64,000 bases of DNA from Alistipes_A hominis (GTDB lineage: Bacteria; Bacteroidota; Bacteroidia; Bacteroidales; Rikenellaceae): contig NZ_JACOOK010000008.1 of the NCBI RefSeq assembly GCF_014288115.1, positions 1 through 64,000 of the forward strand. The letters run 5' to 3'. The notes under the pieces were generated by a model. It was not told the origin of the DNA and ran no database searches. It was given only the letters and a program-made list of their open reading frames with translations. Below, one piece after another: positions 18,001-26,320 of the stretch; position 1 is the first letter of the stretch; every line of letters begins with the position of its first letter. Both the position numbers and the translations under genes were made by a program.

Positions 18001-18255
18001 GTCGTGACCGATGTTGCCGATATAGGCGCGGTCGATTCCGGCTGCTTTCATCGATCGCAGGTCTTCGGCTACACCTTCTTTCGATACGTTTCCGGAAATC
18101 CAATACCAATACGTACTGATTTTTACCGAATCGGGCGGGGCGACGAATCCCCGTTCGAGCATGGACGAAGCAACGGTTCCCGCATCGCTGCGGCAACCCG
18201 TTAAAAACACGGCGGCGATCAACATCAGCCGCGCTCCGAATAGAGTGTGGGACAT
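15013..18255 (-). CDS. GH106-type alpha-L-rhamnosidase lipoprotein
   Basis: The 1080-aa protein starts with a lipoprotein signal ('LIAAVFLTGC', Cys at about 21), so it is anchored in a membrane, probably outer or periplasmic-facing. The catalytic TIM-barrel region opens with 'YWYWISGNVSKEGVAEDLR' and 'FNSPGWSQSGGPWV', features of GH106 enzymes that remove alpha-L-rhamnose from pectic and other glycans. 'QDSYETGGQNFTDDF' and 'WLENYGHWGFPGEF' carry acidic residues suitable for catalysis. Beta-sandwich domains follow, with a galactose-binding-like C-terminus ('WTYPYRLDVTDFV'). It is divergent from the plus-strand rhamnose-related genes. Confidence 0.88.
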   Translation of the reverse strand: MSHTLFGARLMLIAAVFLTGCRSDAGTVASSMLERGFVAPPDSVKISTYWYWISGNVSKEGVAEDLRSMKAAGIDRAYIGNIGHDDVPYGPVELMSEPWWEILHTALKTATELDMEIGIFNSPGWSQSGGPWVKPEESMRYLCSSQVRVEGPSKFSGRLPKPEGMIQDVRVIAYPVPKNDGVLLNDASGTVRSVPALPGIGRLVDGDTLTSVRLPVGKTAIVFESPELFTARSITVRPEHRPIVANAVLEALDGSDYRPVAEFDISRFNEMPNVGFDVYAPVTISFPPTSSRAFRLSVDNAGGPAALREVELSAAARVERYSEKSLAKMHQTPLPYWKDYLWPAPAETDDPSLAVDPAAVRDITEFVSAGDGMLTWDVPAGEWAILRTGMASTGVTNSPAAPEATGLEIDKMNREHVRTHFDAFIGKILERIPETDRRSFKVVVQDSYETGGQNFTDDFIARFEKCYGYDPVPFLPVFEGVVVGSAETSDRFLWDVRRMVADAVSYEYVGGMREVCHEHGLTTWLENYGHWGFPGEFLQYGGQSDDVAGEFWSEGELGDIENRAASSCAHIYGKSRVYAESFTCAGAAFSRYPANMKQRCDRFFAEGINSTLLTLFISQLDDGRLPGVNAAYGNEFNRNNTWYPQLNTFIEYLRRCNFMLQQGLNIADVAYFVGEDAPKMTGVADPALPAGYQFDYINGEVLRDRASVRDGLLTLPHGTQYRLLVLPELETMRPELLTKIARLVRDGAVVLGPCPDRSPSLQGQPGADLLVRALASEMWAEVDGVTRKSRRYGKGAVLSGMSMEEALAYVDCPPDLKTDCRDIVYGHRRVGETDIYFVANQSARPVAFEAGFRVRGLRPELWLPVSGAMRPLPEFTVSDRSVSVPLKLEPYESAFVVFREPAQASDASRGGVNYPEPVPVVEITAPWTVAFDAARRGPGESVTMDSLTDWALSDDDRIRFYSGTASYKNRFTWQAADPSRRLLLDLGCVAAMARVRLNGRDVGGVWTYPYRLDVTDFVKEGGNDLEIEVVNTWVNRLIGDSALPAGERPTWSPHNPWTPSSPLQTSGLLGPVRIESVCYQ

Positions 18256-18594
18256 AGTTTAGTAGTTTTTTCTGTTTACCGGAATTCATCCGTATTCCGA
18301 ACCGGCACAAGCCGCTCGGGCGCATAATCGACGATCGGGCAACGGGTCATCTTTTCATGATTCGGGATCGACGGACAAAACATGCGTCCCCGTTCGACAA
18401 AGCACATTCAAATATAGTGTAAATATCGGTACGAAAATCATTTGCCCGTACCGACAACGAAGCTTTTATCGGTAATCCGTCCGAATTTCGCCGTTTCCGC
18501 CGCCGGAAAGGACGCGAGCGGAATGCAGGACGCACATAATTCCGCCGATTCGACAATATTCGGTTCCGCATTCGCGACGAACCGAAAATAATAT
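18256..18594. other. Divergent intergenic region without a supported gene
   Basis: This 339-bp spacer separates the divergent GH106 and six-hairpin genes. A 74-codon minus-strand frame inside it (18347-18571) is Arg-rich and has no recognisable features, so it is not called. Regulatory sites for both genes are expected here; only the promoter at its right end could be recognised. Confidence 0.6.
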
Positions 18595-18602
18595 TATTTT
18601 TG
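18571..18602 (+). promoter_or_regulatory. Promoter of the 905-aa six-hairpin protein gene
   Basis: TATTTTTG (18595-18602) matches TAnnTTTG exactly, with TTCG (18571-18574, one mismatch to TTTG) 20 bases upstream. The ATG at 18625 follows 23 bases later. Confidence 0.6.
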
Positions 18603-18624
18603 TAGAATACTTAATCTAAACAAA

Positions 18625-21342
18625 ATGAAGGAAAAAGTACTCGTTGCGCTCTGTTTTTTTTTGATTGTCGGAGGAAAACTGTCTTCACAAACCGAAAATA
18701 AAACGACCGGCTCCTTTACCATCGAATGGGAAGGGGGAACCGGAACGGGAAGCATTTCGGCTACGAACGGGAAAATCGCCCGGATCGAAGCCGTAAAAGG
18801 GAATGTCCGGATCGACGGGAACGCCTACCGCATCCGGAACGCTTCCGGAGCTCGGCTGGAATGCTTCGTCGACAGCGCCGATACGAAAATCGGACCGGAG
18901 GCGACTCTGATCCACGTCGAAGCTCCGCAGGGTTCCTTCTCCTTTTTCCTGAGGGACGTAAACCGGAATACGCCGATCTACATTCCGAATTACAAAGTAA
19001 CGGTACTCCCGGCCGGAGACGGCCGTTGTTATGCGGAGGTCGAGCGAGAGATCCTTTCCCGAAAAAGCCGTACCAAGATCGAACGGATCGAAACCGAGCC
19101 GGAAGTCTCTTTCGAAACCGCGGCGGCACGCGCCCGCCGGTCGAACGTTCCGATCTGGCTCGGCATGGGAAGAGACATCCGCATGTTCGAAATATCGGAA
19201 GAGCTGCCGGACGGCACATTAGAGGACAAACTGATCCGTCCGATTTTCTCTTCTTCCCCCGTCGTACTGCCGGAAACGGCCCCTTCGGCGCTCTACTACC
19301 GGTACGCGCTGGGACGCGGCGTGGGAGTCATGGATAACATCGCCCGGCATCTGGATGAGGGCGTACTTCCCATTTACCACTCCGAACTCACGGACGACGA
19401 TGTCCGTTACCACAGCGTATCGTTCGTGTCGCTCGAAAAGTCGGAGTTGAACGCCGGCAACGTGCAGGGAACCCACTTCCTGATCTCGGACAGCCGTTCC
19501 GGAGGGAGGGTATTTACCGAAACGCAGCAGAAACAGTTGGCCGACATACAGGCCGCGATCCCGCCCGCCGACGAGGAAGCCGTCCTCTACATCCGGACGG
19601 AAATCGAAAACGAAGGAGCCGTTCCCCGCTACGCCTGGATCAAGGCCCCCCGCCCGGCAATGCCCACCAACAATCTGTATATCGGAGCGGCTTATCAATT
19701 CGACCGGGAAAAAGGATTTTCATTTTTCTCGGAGGACCGGGTATTCTGTATTTCCACAATCAAAGGGAAACCGCTGTGTAACGAGGAACTCGCCGTACTG
19801 CTCCAACCCGGGGAACGGATCGAAGTGAACTTTTACATTCCGCACGAACCCGTCTCCCGACAGCGGGCCGAAGAACTGGCCGCACAGTCGTTCGAAAAAC
19901 GCTACGAAGCGTGCAGGGCCTATTGGAACGGGAAACTAGAGCGCGCCGCCCGTATCCATGTCCCGGAAAAAAGGATCGACGAGATGGTCCGCGCGGGCCT
20001 GCTGCATTTGGACCTGGTGACTTTCGGGCAGGAGCCGGACGGGACGCTGGCCGCTAACGTGGGCGTTTACTCTCCGATCGGAACGGAAAGCGCCCCGATC
20101 ATTCAATTTTACGCCTCGATGGGGTTGAACGACCTGGCCCGGCGGGCATTGAACTACTTTATCGAAACCCAGCAGGAGAATGGAAAAATCGAGAATTACA
20201 ACGGCTATATGGTCGAAACGGGGGCCGTTTTGTGGTCGGTGGGCGAATACTTCCGCTACACCCGGGACAAGGAATGGATCGGGGAAATCAAACCGGCCTT
20301 GCTGAAAGCCTGCCGCTACCTGACCGAATGGAGAAACCGCAGTAAAAAGGACAGCCTCAGAGGACGCGGATACGGCATGATCGACGGAAAGGTCGCCGAT
20401 CCGGAAGACTATTTCCACCAATTCATGCTGAACGGCTACGGTTACCTCGGCATGAAACGCATGGGAGAAGTATTCGAAGCCATCGGAGCGGAAGAGGCCG
20501 AAAGCCTGCAGAAGGAAGCGGCCGACTGGAGAAACGACATCCGCGAATCGCTCGAACGGACGATGGCTCTTTCGCCGGTCGTTCCGCTGGGAGACGGAAC
20601 GTGGAGCCCGACCGCGCCTCCCTGGACGGAAGCTCCGGGACCGCGCCTGCTGTACCAACAGGCCGAATGTTTCCGCTCTCACGGCACCTTTACCGTCCCG
20701 GATGCCATGCTGGGGCCGATGTACCTGGTTTTTTGCGAGGTAATCGACCCGGCAGAGCCCGTTTCGGATCTGTTGTTGAAATATCACAGCGAACTGATGT
20801 TCCAGGAAAATTCGACTTTCAGCCAACCGTATTACAGCCGTCACAACTGGTTGCAAGCGAAAAAAGGAATGGTAAAACCTTTCCTAAGCACCTATTACCA
20901 CACCATGGCCCCCTACGCCGATCCGGGAACCTATACGTTCTGGGAGCATCTCTACAAACTGAGTCCCCACAAGACCCACGAAGAAGCCAACTTCCTGATG
21001 GAAACCCGCTGGATGCTTTATATGGAGGATGCGGATACGCTGAATCTCTTCCGGGTAATTCCGCGCCGGTGGATGGCGGACGGCGATCGAATCGAACTGA
21101 GCGGCGTGCAAAGCTATTTCGGGCCGCTGAACGTCCGGGCGGTATCGAACGTCCGCAACAACCGGATCGAAGCCAGCGTTCGATGCGACCCGGCCCGGAA
21201 ACCCGCCTGCGTGAAAATCAGGCTGCCGCATCCCGAAGGGAAAAAACCCGTGCGGGTAACGGGCGGCACATATAACGCGGACGACGAAACGGTCGTCGTC
21301 CGCCCTTTCGACGGAGAGACTGAAATACGGCTCGAATTCTAA
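18625..21342 (+). CDS. Exported (alpha/alpha)6-barrel protein, putative glycoside hydrolase
   Basis: The 905-aa protein has a signal peptide (about 1-21, 'ALCFFLIVGGKLSSQ'), an N-terminal beta-sandwich region (to about 430), and a helical domain (about 440-800) that looks like a six-hairpin glycosidase barrel ('GLLHLDLVTFGQEPDGTL', 'SMGLNDLARRALNYFIETQ', 'YFRYTRDKEWI'). A small beta domain closes it. This layout is shared by GH78, GH15/65-like and GH127-like proteins. I could not assign a family or a catalytic acid. Its position between two rhamnosidases suggests action on a rhamnose-containing glycan, which is inference from context only. Confidence 0.65.
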   Translation: MKEKVLVALCFFLIVGGKLSSQTENKTTGSFTIEWEGGTGTGSISATNGKIARIEAVKGNVRIDGNAYRIRNASGARLECFVDSADTKIGPEATLIHVEAPQGSFSFFLRDVNRNTPIYIPNYKVTVLPAGDGRCYAEVEREILSRKSRTKIERIETEPEVSFETAAARARRSNVPIWLGMGRDIRMFEISEELPDGTLEDKLIRPIFSSSPVVLPETAPSALYYRYALGRGVGVMDNIARHLDEGVLPIYHSELTDDDVRYHSVSFVSLEKSELNAGNVQGTHFLISDSRSGGRVFTETQQKQLADIQAAIPPADEEAVLYIRTEIENEGAVPRYAWIKAPRPAMPTNNLYIGAAYQFDREKGFSFFSEDRVFCISTIKGKPLCNEELAVLLQPGERIEVNFYIPHEPVSRQRAEELAAQSFEKRYEACRAYWNGKLERAARIHVPEKRIDEMVRAGLLHLDLVTFGQEPDGTLAANVGVYSPIGTESAPIIQFYASMGLNDLARRALNYFIETQQENGKIENYNGYMVETGAVLWSVGEYFRYTRDKEWIGEIKPALLKACRYLTEWRNRSKKDSLRGRGYGMIDGKVADPEDYFHQFMLNGYGYLGMKRMGEVFEAIGAEEAESLQKEAADWRNDIRESLERTMALSPVVPLGDGTWSPTAPPWTEAPGPRLLYQQAECFRSHGTFTVPDAMLGPMYLVFCEVIDPAEPVSDLLLKYHSELMFQENSTFSQPYYSRHNWLQAKKGMVKPFLSTYYHTMAPYADPGTYTFWEHLYKLSPHKTHEEANFLMETRWMLYMEDADTLNLFRVIPRRWMADGDRIELSGVQSYFGPLNVRAVSNVRNNRIEASVRCDPARKPACVKIRLPHPEGKKPVRVTGGTYNADDETVVVRPFDGETEIRLEF

Positions 21343-21479
21343 ACATTCGGATTCCCGAGAATCCGAATGCGGACGACACGCCTTACGCTCCCACGAAGAT
21401 CGCCTGCCGGATCGCCGACGCCGCGTCGGTGCGAAATACGAAAATCTTTCGTAAATTCGCGTCGTTGTTTTTCGTATCG

Positions 21480-22148
21480 ATGAAAAATCTTGTGGGCAGA
21501 TACCTGTTGTTCGTGACCGGGCTTTATTTCCTGGCCGCCGGAATCGTGCTGATCCTGCGTTCGTCGTTGGGGACAACCCCGATATCGAGCGTGAACTACG
21601 TGTTGAGCCTCAACAGCGCGCTGACGTTGGGAACCTGGACATTCGTGATAAACATGCTGCTTATCGCCGGACAGTTCTGGTTTATTCGCGACCGCATGAC
21701 GCGACGCGACACGGTCGAAATCCTGTTACAGATGCCTTTTTCGTTGCTTTTCGGGCTGTTCATCGATTTCAACATGGTCCTGACGCAACATCTGCTGCCG
21801 CCGAACTACGCAGCGGCGATCGTACTGCTGTTGGCCGGCTGTATCGTGCAGTCGATCGGCGTCGTACTGGAGATCAAACCCCGCGTGGTCATGATGAGCG
21901 CCGAAGGATTCGTCAACTACGCCTCGCGGCGCTATAATACGGATTTCGGAAAATTCAAAGTCGCTTTCGACATCTCGCTCGTAACGGTTGCCACGCTGCT
22001 GTCGCTCCTGCTGGCACGGCGCATCGAAGGCGTGCGCGAAGGAACACTGATCGCCGCTTGCAGCACGGGATACATCGTCAGTTTTCTGAACCGCAGGATA
22101 CTCACGCGGGCGACGCTCCGCCGCGTACTGCCGATCAAAGGAATATAG
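21480..22148 (+). CDS. YczE/YitT-like membrane protein
   Basis: This 222-aa protein has five or six membrane helices ('YLLFVTGLYFLAAGIVLIL', 'AAAIVLLLAGCIVQSIGVVL') and the family feature 'SSLGTTPISSVNYVLS' after the first helix. It belongs to the broad YczE/YyaS/YitT (DUF6198-like) group of unknown transport function. The ATG at 21480 is preferred over an earlier one 17 codons upstream because it starts directly before the first helix. It lies among glycan-degradation genes but no functional link is shown. Confidence 0.8.
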   Translation: MKNLVGRYLLFVTGLYFLAAGIVLILRSSLGTTPISSVNYVLSLNSALTLGTWTFVINMLLIAGQFWFIRDRMTRRDTVEILLQMPFSLLFGLFIDFNMVLTQHLLPPNYAAAIVLLLAGCIVQSIGVVLEIKPRVVMMSAEGFVNYASRRYNTDFGKFKVAFDISLVTVATLLSLLLARRIEGVREGTLIAACSTGYIVSFLNRRILTRATLRRVLPIKGI

Positions 22149-22276
22149 CCGTCGCTTCGGAGAACGCCGCCGAAAATTCGACATCTCGAATTTTATTCGT
22201 ATTTTTATCCGCGATAGGCCGACTGTCGGCAGCCGGACATCCGGAATATCCGACGTACAATAAAACGAAGCCCAGT

Positions 22277-23410
22277 ATGCAAAAACCTTATCGACTGTTT
22301 TTACCCGTCCTCCTTTTTTTCTGCATTGCCGGCCCGAAAGCCGCTTATCCGAAAATCCCGGCGGAACCGGCGCTACAAACGGAACCGGAACGCGCCGTGA
22401 ACGTCGAAGGGAAAGACGCGGCCCTGACGGAACGGGATTTCCTGTTCGGCGACGACCGTCCTTTCAAACAGTGCCATGCATCCACGCTGGTAGGACTCGA
22501 CGACGGCAATTTCCTGGTAGCATGGTTCGGCGGAGACAAGGAGAGCGCGGACAACGTAGCCATATGGCTGTCCAAAGGCAAGCCGGGCAACTGGTCGGCG
22601 CCTCGCCGAGTCGCGAAAATCCGCGACGACGCCCACTGGAATCCGGTGCTGTTCCGCGACGGGAAGGGAAAAGTTTATCTTTTTTTCAAAGCGGGGAAAA
22701 AAATAACCGAATGGGAGACCTGGTGGACGGCTTCGTCGGACGACGGAACGACCTGGTCGAAACCCGTCGAACTCGTCAAAGGCGACCGGGGAGGCCGGGG
22801 CCCTGTTCGCAATAAGCCCATCGTCCTATCGAACGGCGTATGGCTGGCCGGCGCATCGTTCGAAAGCGAGACGGGCGACAAACACTGGGACGTATTCGTC
22901 GACCGCAGCAGCAACAACGGCAGAACATGGAAGGCGACGCCCTTTCTGGAACTGGACCGCAGCAATTTCAGGGGACACGGGGTCATCCAGCCCACGCTCT
23001 GGGAATCGGAGCCGGGAATCGTCCACATGCTCGTACGCAGCAGCAACGCCCGCATCTACCGGAGCGACTCGAAAGACTACGGAAAATCCTGGTGTCCGCT
23101 CTACCCGACCGACATGCCGAACAACAACAGCGGCATCGACCTGATAAAACTCCCGGACGGCGTGCTGGTTCTGGCATACAATCCGGTCGGCGGCGATGCG
23201 GGGTCGAGGTCGCTGCTCAACTTGGCCGTATCGTTCGACAACGGCAAAACGTGGCCGAAGACAATCGCGCTCGAAAACGACAATCCGCCGGCGGAGTATT
23301 CCTACCCGGCGATTATCGCCCACGGAGACCGTGTGGCGGTCACTTACACGTGGAACCGGCAACGCATCGTTTTTTGGGAGTTCGCAAACGATGCTCTGGA
23401 GGCCCGATAA
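22277..23410 (+). CDS. Secreted beta-propeller protein with Asp-boxes (sialidase-like fold)
   Basis: The 377-aa protein has a signal peptide (about 1-22) and four Asp-box repeats (S-x-D-x-G-x-T-W type): 'SSDDGTTW' (about 153-160), 'SSNNGRTW' (211-218), 'SDSKDYGKSW' (263-272) and 'SFDNGKTW' (319-326). This is the six-bladed propeller fold of the BNR/sialidase superfamily. I see no FRIP-type motif or clear arginine triad of true sialidases, so sialic acid cleavage is doubtful. The following gene, 10 bp away, is a GH78 rhamnosidase, so a role on a rhamnose-glucuronate or similar linkage, possibly as a lyase, is more plausible. That is inference. ATG 22277 is chosen for its signal peptide. Confidence 0.75.
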   Translation: MQKPYRLFLPVLLFFCIAGPKAAYPKIPAEPALQTEPERAVNVEGKDAALTERDFLFGDDRPFKQCHASTLVGLDDGNFLVAWFGGDKESADNVAIWLSKGKPGNWSAPRRVAKIRDDAHWNPVLFRDGKGKVYLFFKAGKKITEWETWWTASSDDGTTWSKPVELVKGDRGGRGPVRNKPIVLSNGVWLAGASFESETGDKHWDVFVDRSSNNGRTWKATPFLELDRSNFRGHGVIQPTLWESEPGIVHMLVRSSNARIYRSDSKDYGKSWCPLYPTDMPNNNSGIDLIKLPDGVLVLAYNPVGGDAGSRSLLNLAVSFDNGKTWPKTIALENDNPPAEYSYPAIIAHGDRVAVTYTWNRQRIVFWEFANDALEAR

Positions 23411-23420
23411 TCATTTACCC

Positions 23421-26165
23421 ATGAAAAAACTATTGTTATCCGCCCTGCTGCTACTGACCGGCAGCCTATTTGCGAACGAGCGCATAGCCCGCCTCCGCTG
23501 CGAAGAGATGACCGACCCGATCGGGATCGACGTATTGCAGCCGCGGCTGAGCTGGGAACTCGAATCCGACCGGCGGGGCGTGCTTCAGACGGCTTACCGG
23601 ATCCTCGTCGCTACGGACAAGACTCTGCTCGACCGCGACCAGGGCGACATGTGGGATTCGGGAGAGATCGAAAGCGACGCGACGTCGGGGATAAAATATG
23701 CGGGAAAGCCGCTGCAGCGCAACAGCTATTACTACTGGAAGGTAAAAGCGAATACCAACAAAGGAGAAACGGCATGGAGCGAACCGGCGCTATGGCAGGT
23801 CGGGCTTCTTCAATTCCAAGACTGGGTCGGCCAATGGATCGGTTTCGACCGCCGCTTCCCGTGGGACGGCGATCCGCAAGGTTCGCGACTCTCCGCACGC
23901 TACTTCCGCAAAGAGTTCGACTGCGACAAGGAGATCCGTTCGGCGACGGCTTATATCATCGGGCTCGGATTTTACGAACTTCGCATCAACGGCCGAAAAA
24001 TAGGCGACCGGGTACTGGCTCCCGTACAGACCGAATTTACCAAAAACGTAAAGTACAATGCATTCGACGTAACGGACGCGCTGAAACGCGGCCGCAACGC
24101 GATCGGCATAGTCCTCGGAAACGGTATGTATTTCACGATGCAGCAGTTCCAGCAAGCGTTCAAAATAAAAAACTTCGGCTATCCGAAAGTACTGTTCAAC
24201 CTGGCGATCACCTACGCCGACGGCTCCTCGAGAGTGATCTTCACGAACGACTCGTGGAAGGGAACGGCCGACGGCCCCATCCGGGCCAACAACCTGTACG
24301 ACGGCGAAGAGTACGACGCGACCCGGGAGTTTCCGGACTGGGACGCGCCGGGATTCGACGACGGCGGATGGCTGCAGGCCGAGTTCGTCCAGGAGCCGGG
24401 CGGAACCTACGAGGCGCAAACGACCGACCCGATGAAGGTCGTAAAAGAACTCGCCCCCGTCTCCGTAACGGAGAAAACGGACGGCCGGTTCATCGTCGAT
24501 TTCGGGCAAAACCTGACGGGATGGATGCGTTTCAGCGTCCGCGGAGAGCGCGGACAGACTGTCCGGCTGAGATACGCCGAATCGCTCGACGAAAACGGAG
24601 AGCTATTCACGGCCAACCTCCGGAGCGCCAAAGCCGAAGGGTTGTACACCCTGCGGGGCGGCGAACGAGAAACCTACGAACCGGCTTTTACGTACTACGG
24701 TTTCCGATTCGTCGAAGTCTCCGGTTATCCCGGACAATGCGACCCGTCCGATTTCACGGCCTGCATGGTCTCCGACGATATGCGTACGGTAGGCAGTTTC
24801 AAAACCTCGGACGAGTTGCTCAACAGGATCTACCGCAATGCCTGGTGGGGCATTGCGGGCAACTACAAGGGAATGCCGGTGGATTGTCCGCAGCGCAACG
24901 AAAAACAGCCGTGGCTGGGCGACCGGGGAGTAGCCGCCCTGGGAGAGAATTTCGTGTTCGACAATGCGAAGCTCTACCGCAAGTTGCTCGACGACCTGAA
25001 AAGGGCGCAGAAAGCGGACGGTTCGCTGCCGGACCTGGCGCCCGACTTCTGGCGCTATTTCAGCGACAACATGACCTGGCCCGGAGTCATGCTGATCATA
25101 GCGGACATGCTTTATACCCAGACGGGAGACCTCTCCGCCGTATCGGATCATTACGATGCCATGAAGAAATGGCTGGCCTACATGAAAGGGCGTTACATGA
25201 CCGCGGAGTATATCGTCAGCAGGGACGTCTACGGCGACTGGTGCGCGCCTCCCTCTACGGCCGAGGCCGGGAAAGGATTGAGCGGGAACGTGAAAAAACC
25301 GAACCCGCTCCTATCCACGGCATACTATTATCATTTCACCGGACTGATGCAAAAATTCGCCGAACTGACCGGCAGGCCGCAGGATAAAGCCTATTACGCC
25401 GAGCTGGGCGAAAACATCAAAAACGGATTCAACCGCAGGTTCTACCGTTCCGAGGACGGCTATTACGACAATGGGGAACTCACATCCAACCTGTTGCCGG
25501 TAGCGTTCGGAATGGTGCCGGCGGAAGAACTGCCCCGCGTGACCGCTTACGTCGGCAACCTCGTCGAGGTGAAGAATCGGGGCCACCTGAGTACGGGCGT
25601 CATCGGCACCCAATGGCTGATGAAAACGCTGTCGGGCATCGGCCGTCCGGATCTCGCGCTCGGCATCGCCTTGAAGAAAACCTACCCGAGTTGGGGTTAT
25701 ATGATAACGCATGGCGCCACGACGATCTGGGAGCTCTGGAATTTCGATACGGCCGCACCCGATATGAATTCGCAAAACCACGTGATGATGCTCGGCGACC
25801 TGCTGGTATGGTTTTACGAGAACCTTGCAGGCATCCGAACCGATCCCGCGAAACCGGCCTTCCGGCGGATCGTCATGAATCCCGACTTTCCCGAAGGACT
25901 CGACTTCGTCGAAGCGTCCCACCATTCGGTTTCCGGAAAAATAGAGAGCAGGTGGCGGCGGACGAAGCGCAAAAAAACGGAATGGAATATCCGGATACCG
26001 GCCAATTGCAGCGCCGAGGTACACTTCCCCGCAGCGGCGAGGGAAAAGATCACCGAATCGGGACATACCGTCGCGGCGAACGACGAAAACATCAGGTATC
26101 GGGGCACCGTAAACGGCAAACAGGTGTTCGAAGTGCTGTCCGGCGAATATAGCTTCGTATTTTAA
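23421..26165 (+). CDS. GH78 alpha-L-rhamnosidase
   Basis: The 914-aa exported enzyme has a signal peptide (about 1-18, 'LLLSALLLLTGSLFAN'). The N-terminal fibronectin-like domain begins 'RLRCEEMTDPIGIDVLQPRLSW', a GH78 hallmark. Beta-sandwich domains follow, and then the (alpha/alpha)6 catalytic barrel. The catalytic loop 'DCPQRNEKQPWLGD' at about residue 488 corresponds to the usual D-C-P-Q-R-[DN]-E motif with its general acid region intact. The protein would release non-reducing-end alpha-L-rhamnose, probably in the periplasm. It starts 10 bp after the propeller gene and ends at a strong terminator. Confidence 0.95.
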   Translation: MKKLLLSALLLLTGSLFANERIARLRCEEMTDPIGIDVLQPRLSWELESDRRGVLQTAYRILVATDKTLLDRDQGDMWDSGEIESDATSGIKYAGKPLQRNSYYYWKVKANTNKGETAWSEPALWQVGLLQFQDWVGQWIGFDRRFPWDGDPQGSRLSARYFRKEFDCDKEIRSATAYIIGLGFYELRINGRKIGDRVLAPVQTEFTKNVKYNAFDVTDALKRGRNAIGIVLGNGMYFTMQQFQQAFKIKNFGYPKVLFNLAITYADGSSRVIFTNDSWKGTADGPIRANNLYDGEEYDATREFPDWDAPGFDDGGWLQAEFVQEPGGTYEAQTTDPMKVVKELAPVSVTEKTDGRFIVDFGQNLTGWMRFSVRGERGQTVRLRYAESLDENGELFTANLRSAKAEGLYTLRGGERETYEPAFTYYGFRFVEVSGYPGQCDPSDFTACMVSDDMRTVGSFKTSDELLNRIYRNAWWGIAGNYKGMPVDCPQRNEKQPWLGDRGVAALGENFVFDNAKLYRKLLDDLKRAQKADGSLPDLAPDFWRYFSDNMTWPGVMLIIADMLYTQTGDLSAVSDHYDAMKKWLAYMKGRYMTAEYIVSRDVYGDWCAPPSTAEAGKGLSGNVKKPNPLLSTAYYYHFTGLMQKFAELTGRPQDKAYYAELGENIKNGFNRRFYRSEDGYYDNGELTSNLLPVAFGMVPAEELPRVTAYVGNLVEVKNRGHLSTGVIGTQWLMKTLSGIGRPDLALGIALKKTYPSWGYMITHGATTIWELWNFDTAAPDMNSQNHVMMLGDLLVWFYENLAGIRTDPAKPAFRRIVMNPDFPEGLDFVEASHHSVSGKIESRWRRTKRKKTEWNIRIPANCSAEVHFPAAAREKITESGHTVAANDENIRYRGTVNGKQVFEVLSGEYSFVF

Positions 26166-26187
26166 CCCGATTTACAAACGACGATCA

Positions 26188-26228
26188 ATCAAAATCGCCT
26201 GAGGCCGATGGCCTCAGGCGATTTTGAT
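26188..26228. terminator. Bidirectional terminator between GH78 and the capsule locus
   Basis: A long stem pairs ATCAAAATCGCCTGAGGC with GCCTCAGGCGATTTTGAT around a five-base loop. It lies between the two converging transcription units and has flanking A and T runs on both strands. Confidence 0.9.
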
Positions 26229-26320
26229 CCGCATACCGGAAAAAATAAATACGAATATTTTGCCCACTGAGCGGAACCGCCCTCAAGTCGGATATACAAG
26301 CCGGCCCGTTCGGGACGCCC

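Noticed and set aside
18347..18571. 74-codon frame in the GH106/six-hairpin spacer
   Set aside because: Arg-rich, no motif, no start signal, and within the expected promoter area of two divergent genes.
22277..23410. Naming the propeller gene nanH (sialidase)
   Set aside because: Asp-boxes alone do not prove sialidase activity; the key catalytic motifs were not seen and the neighbours point to rhamnose-containing glycans.
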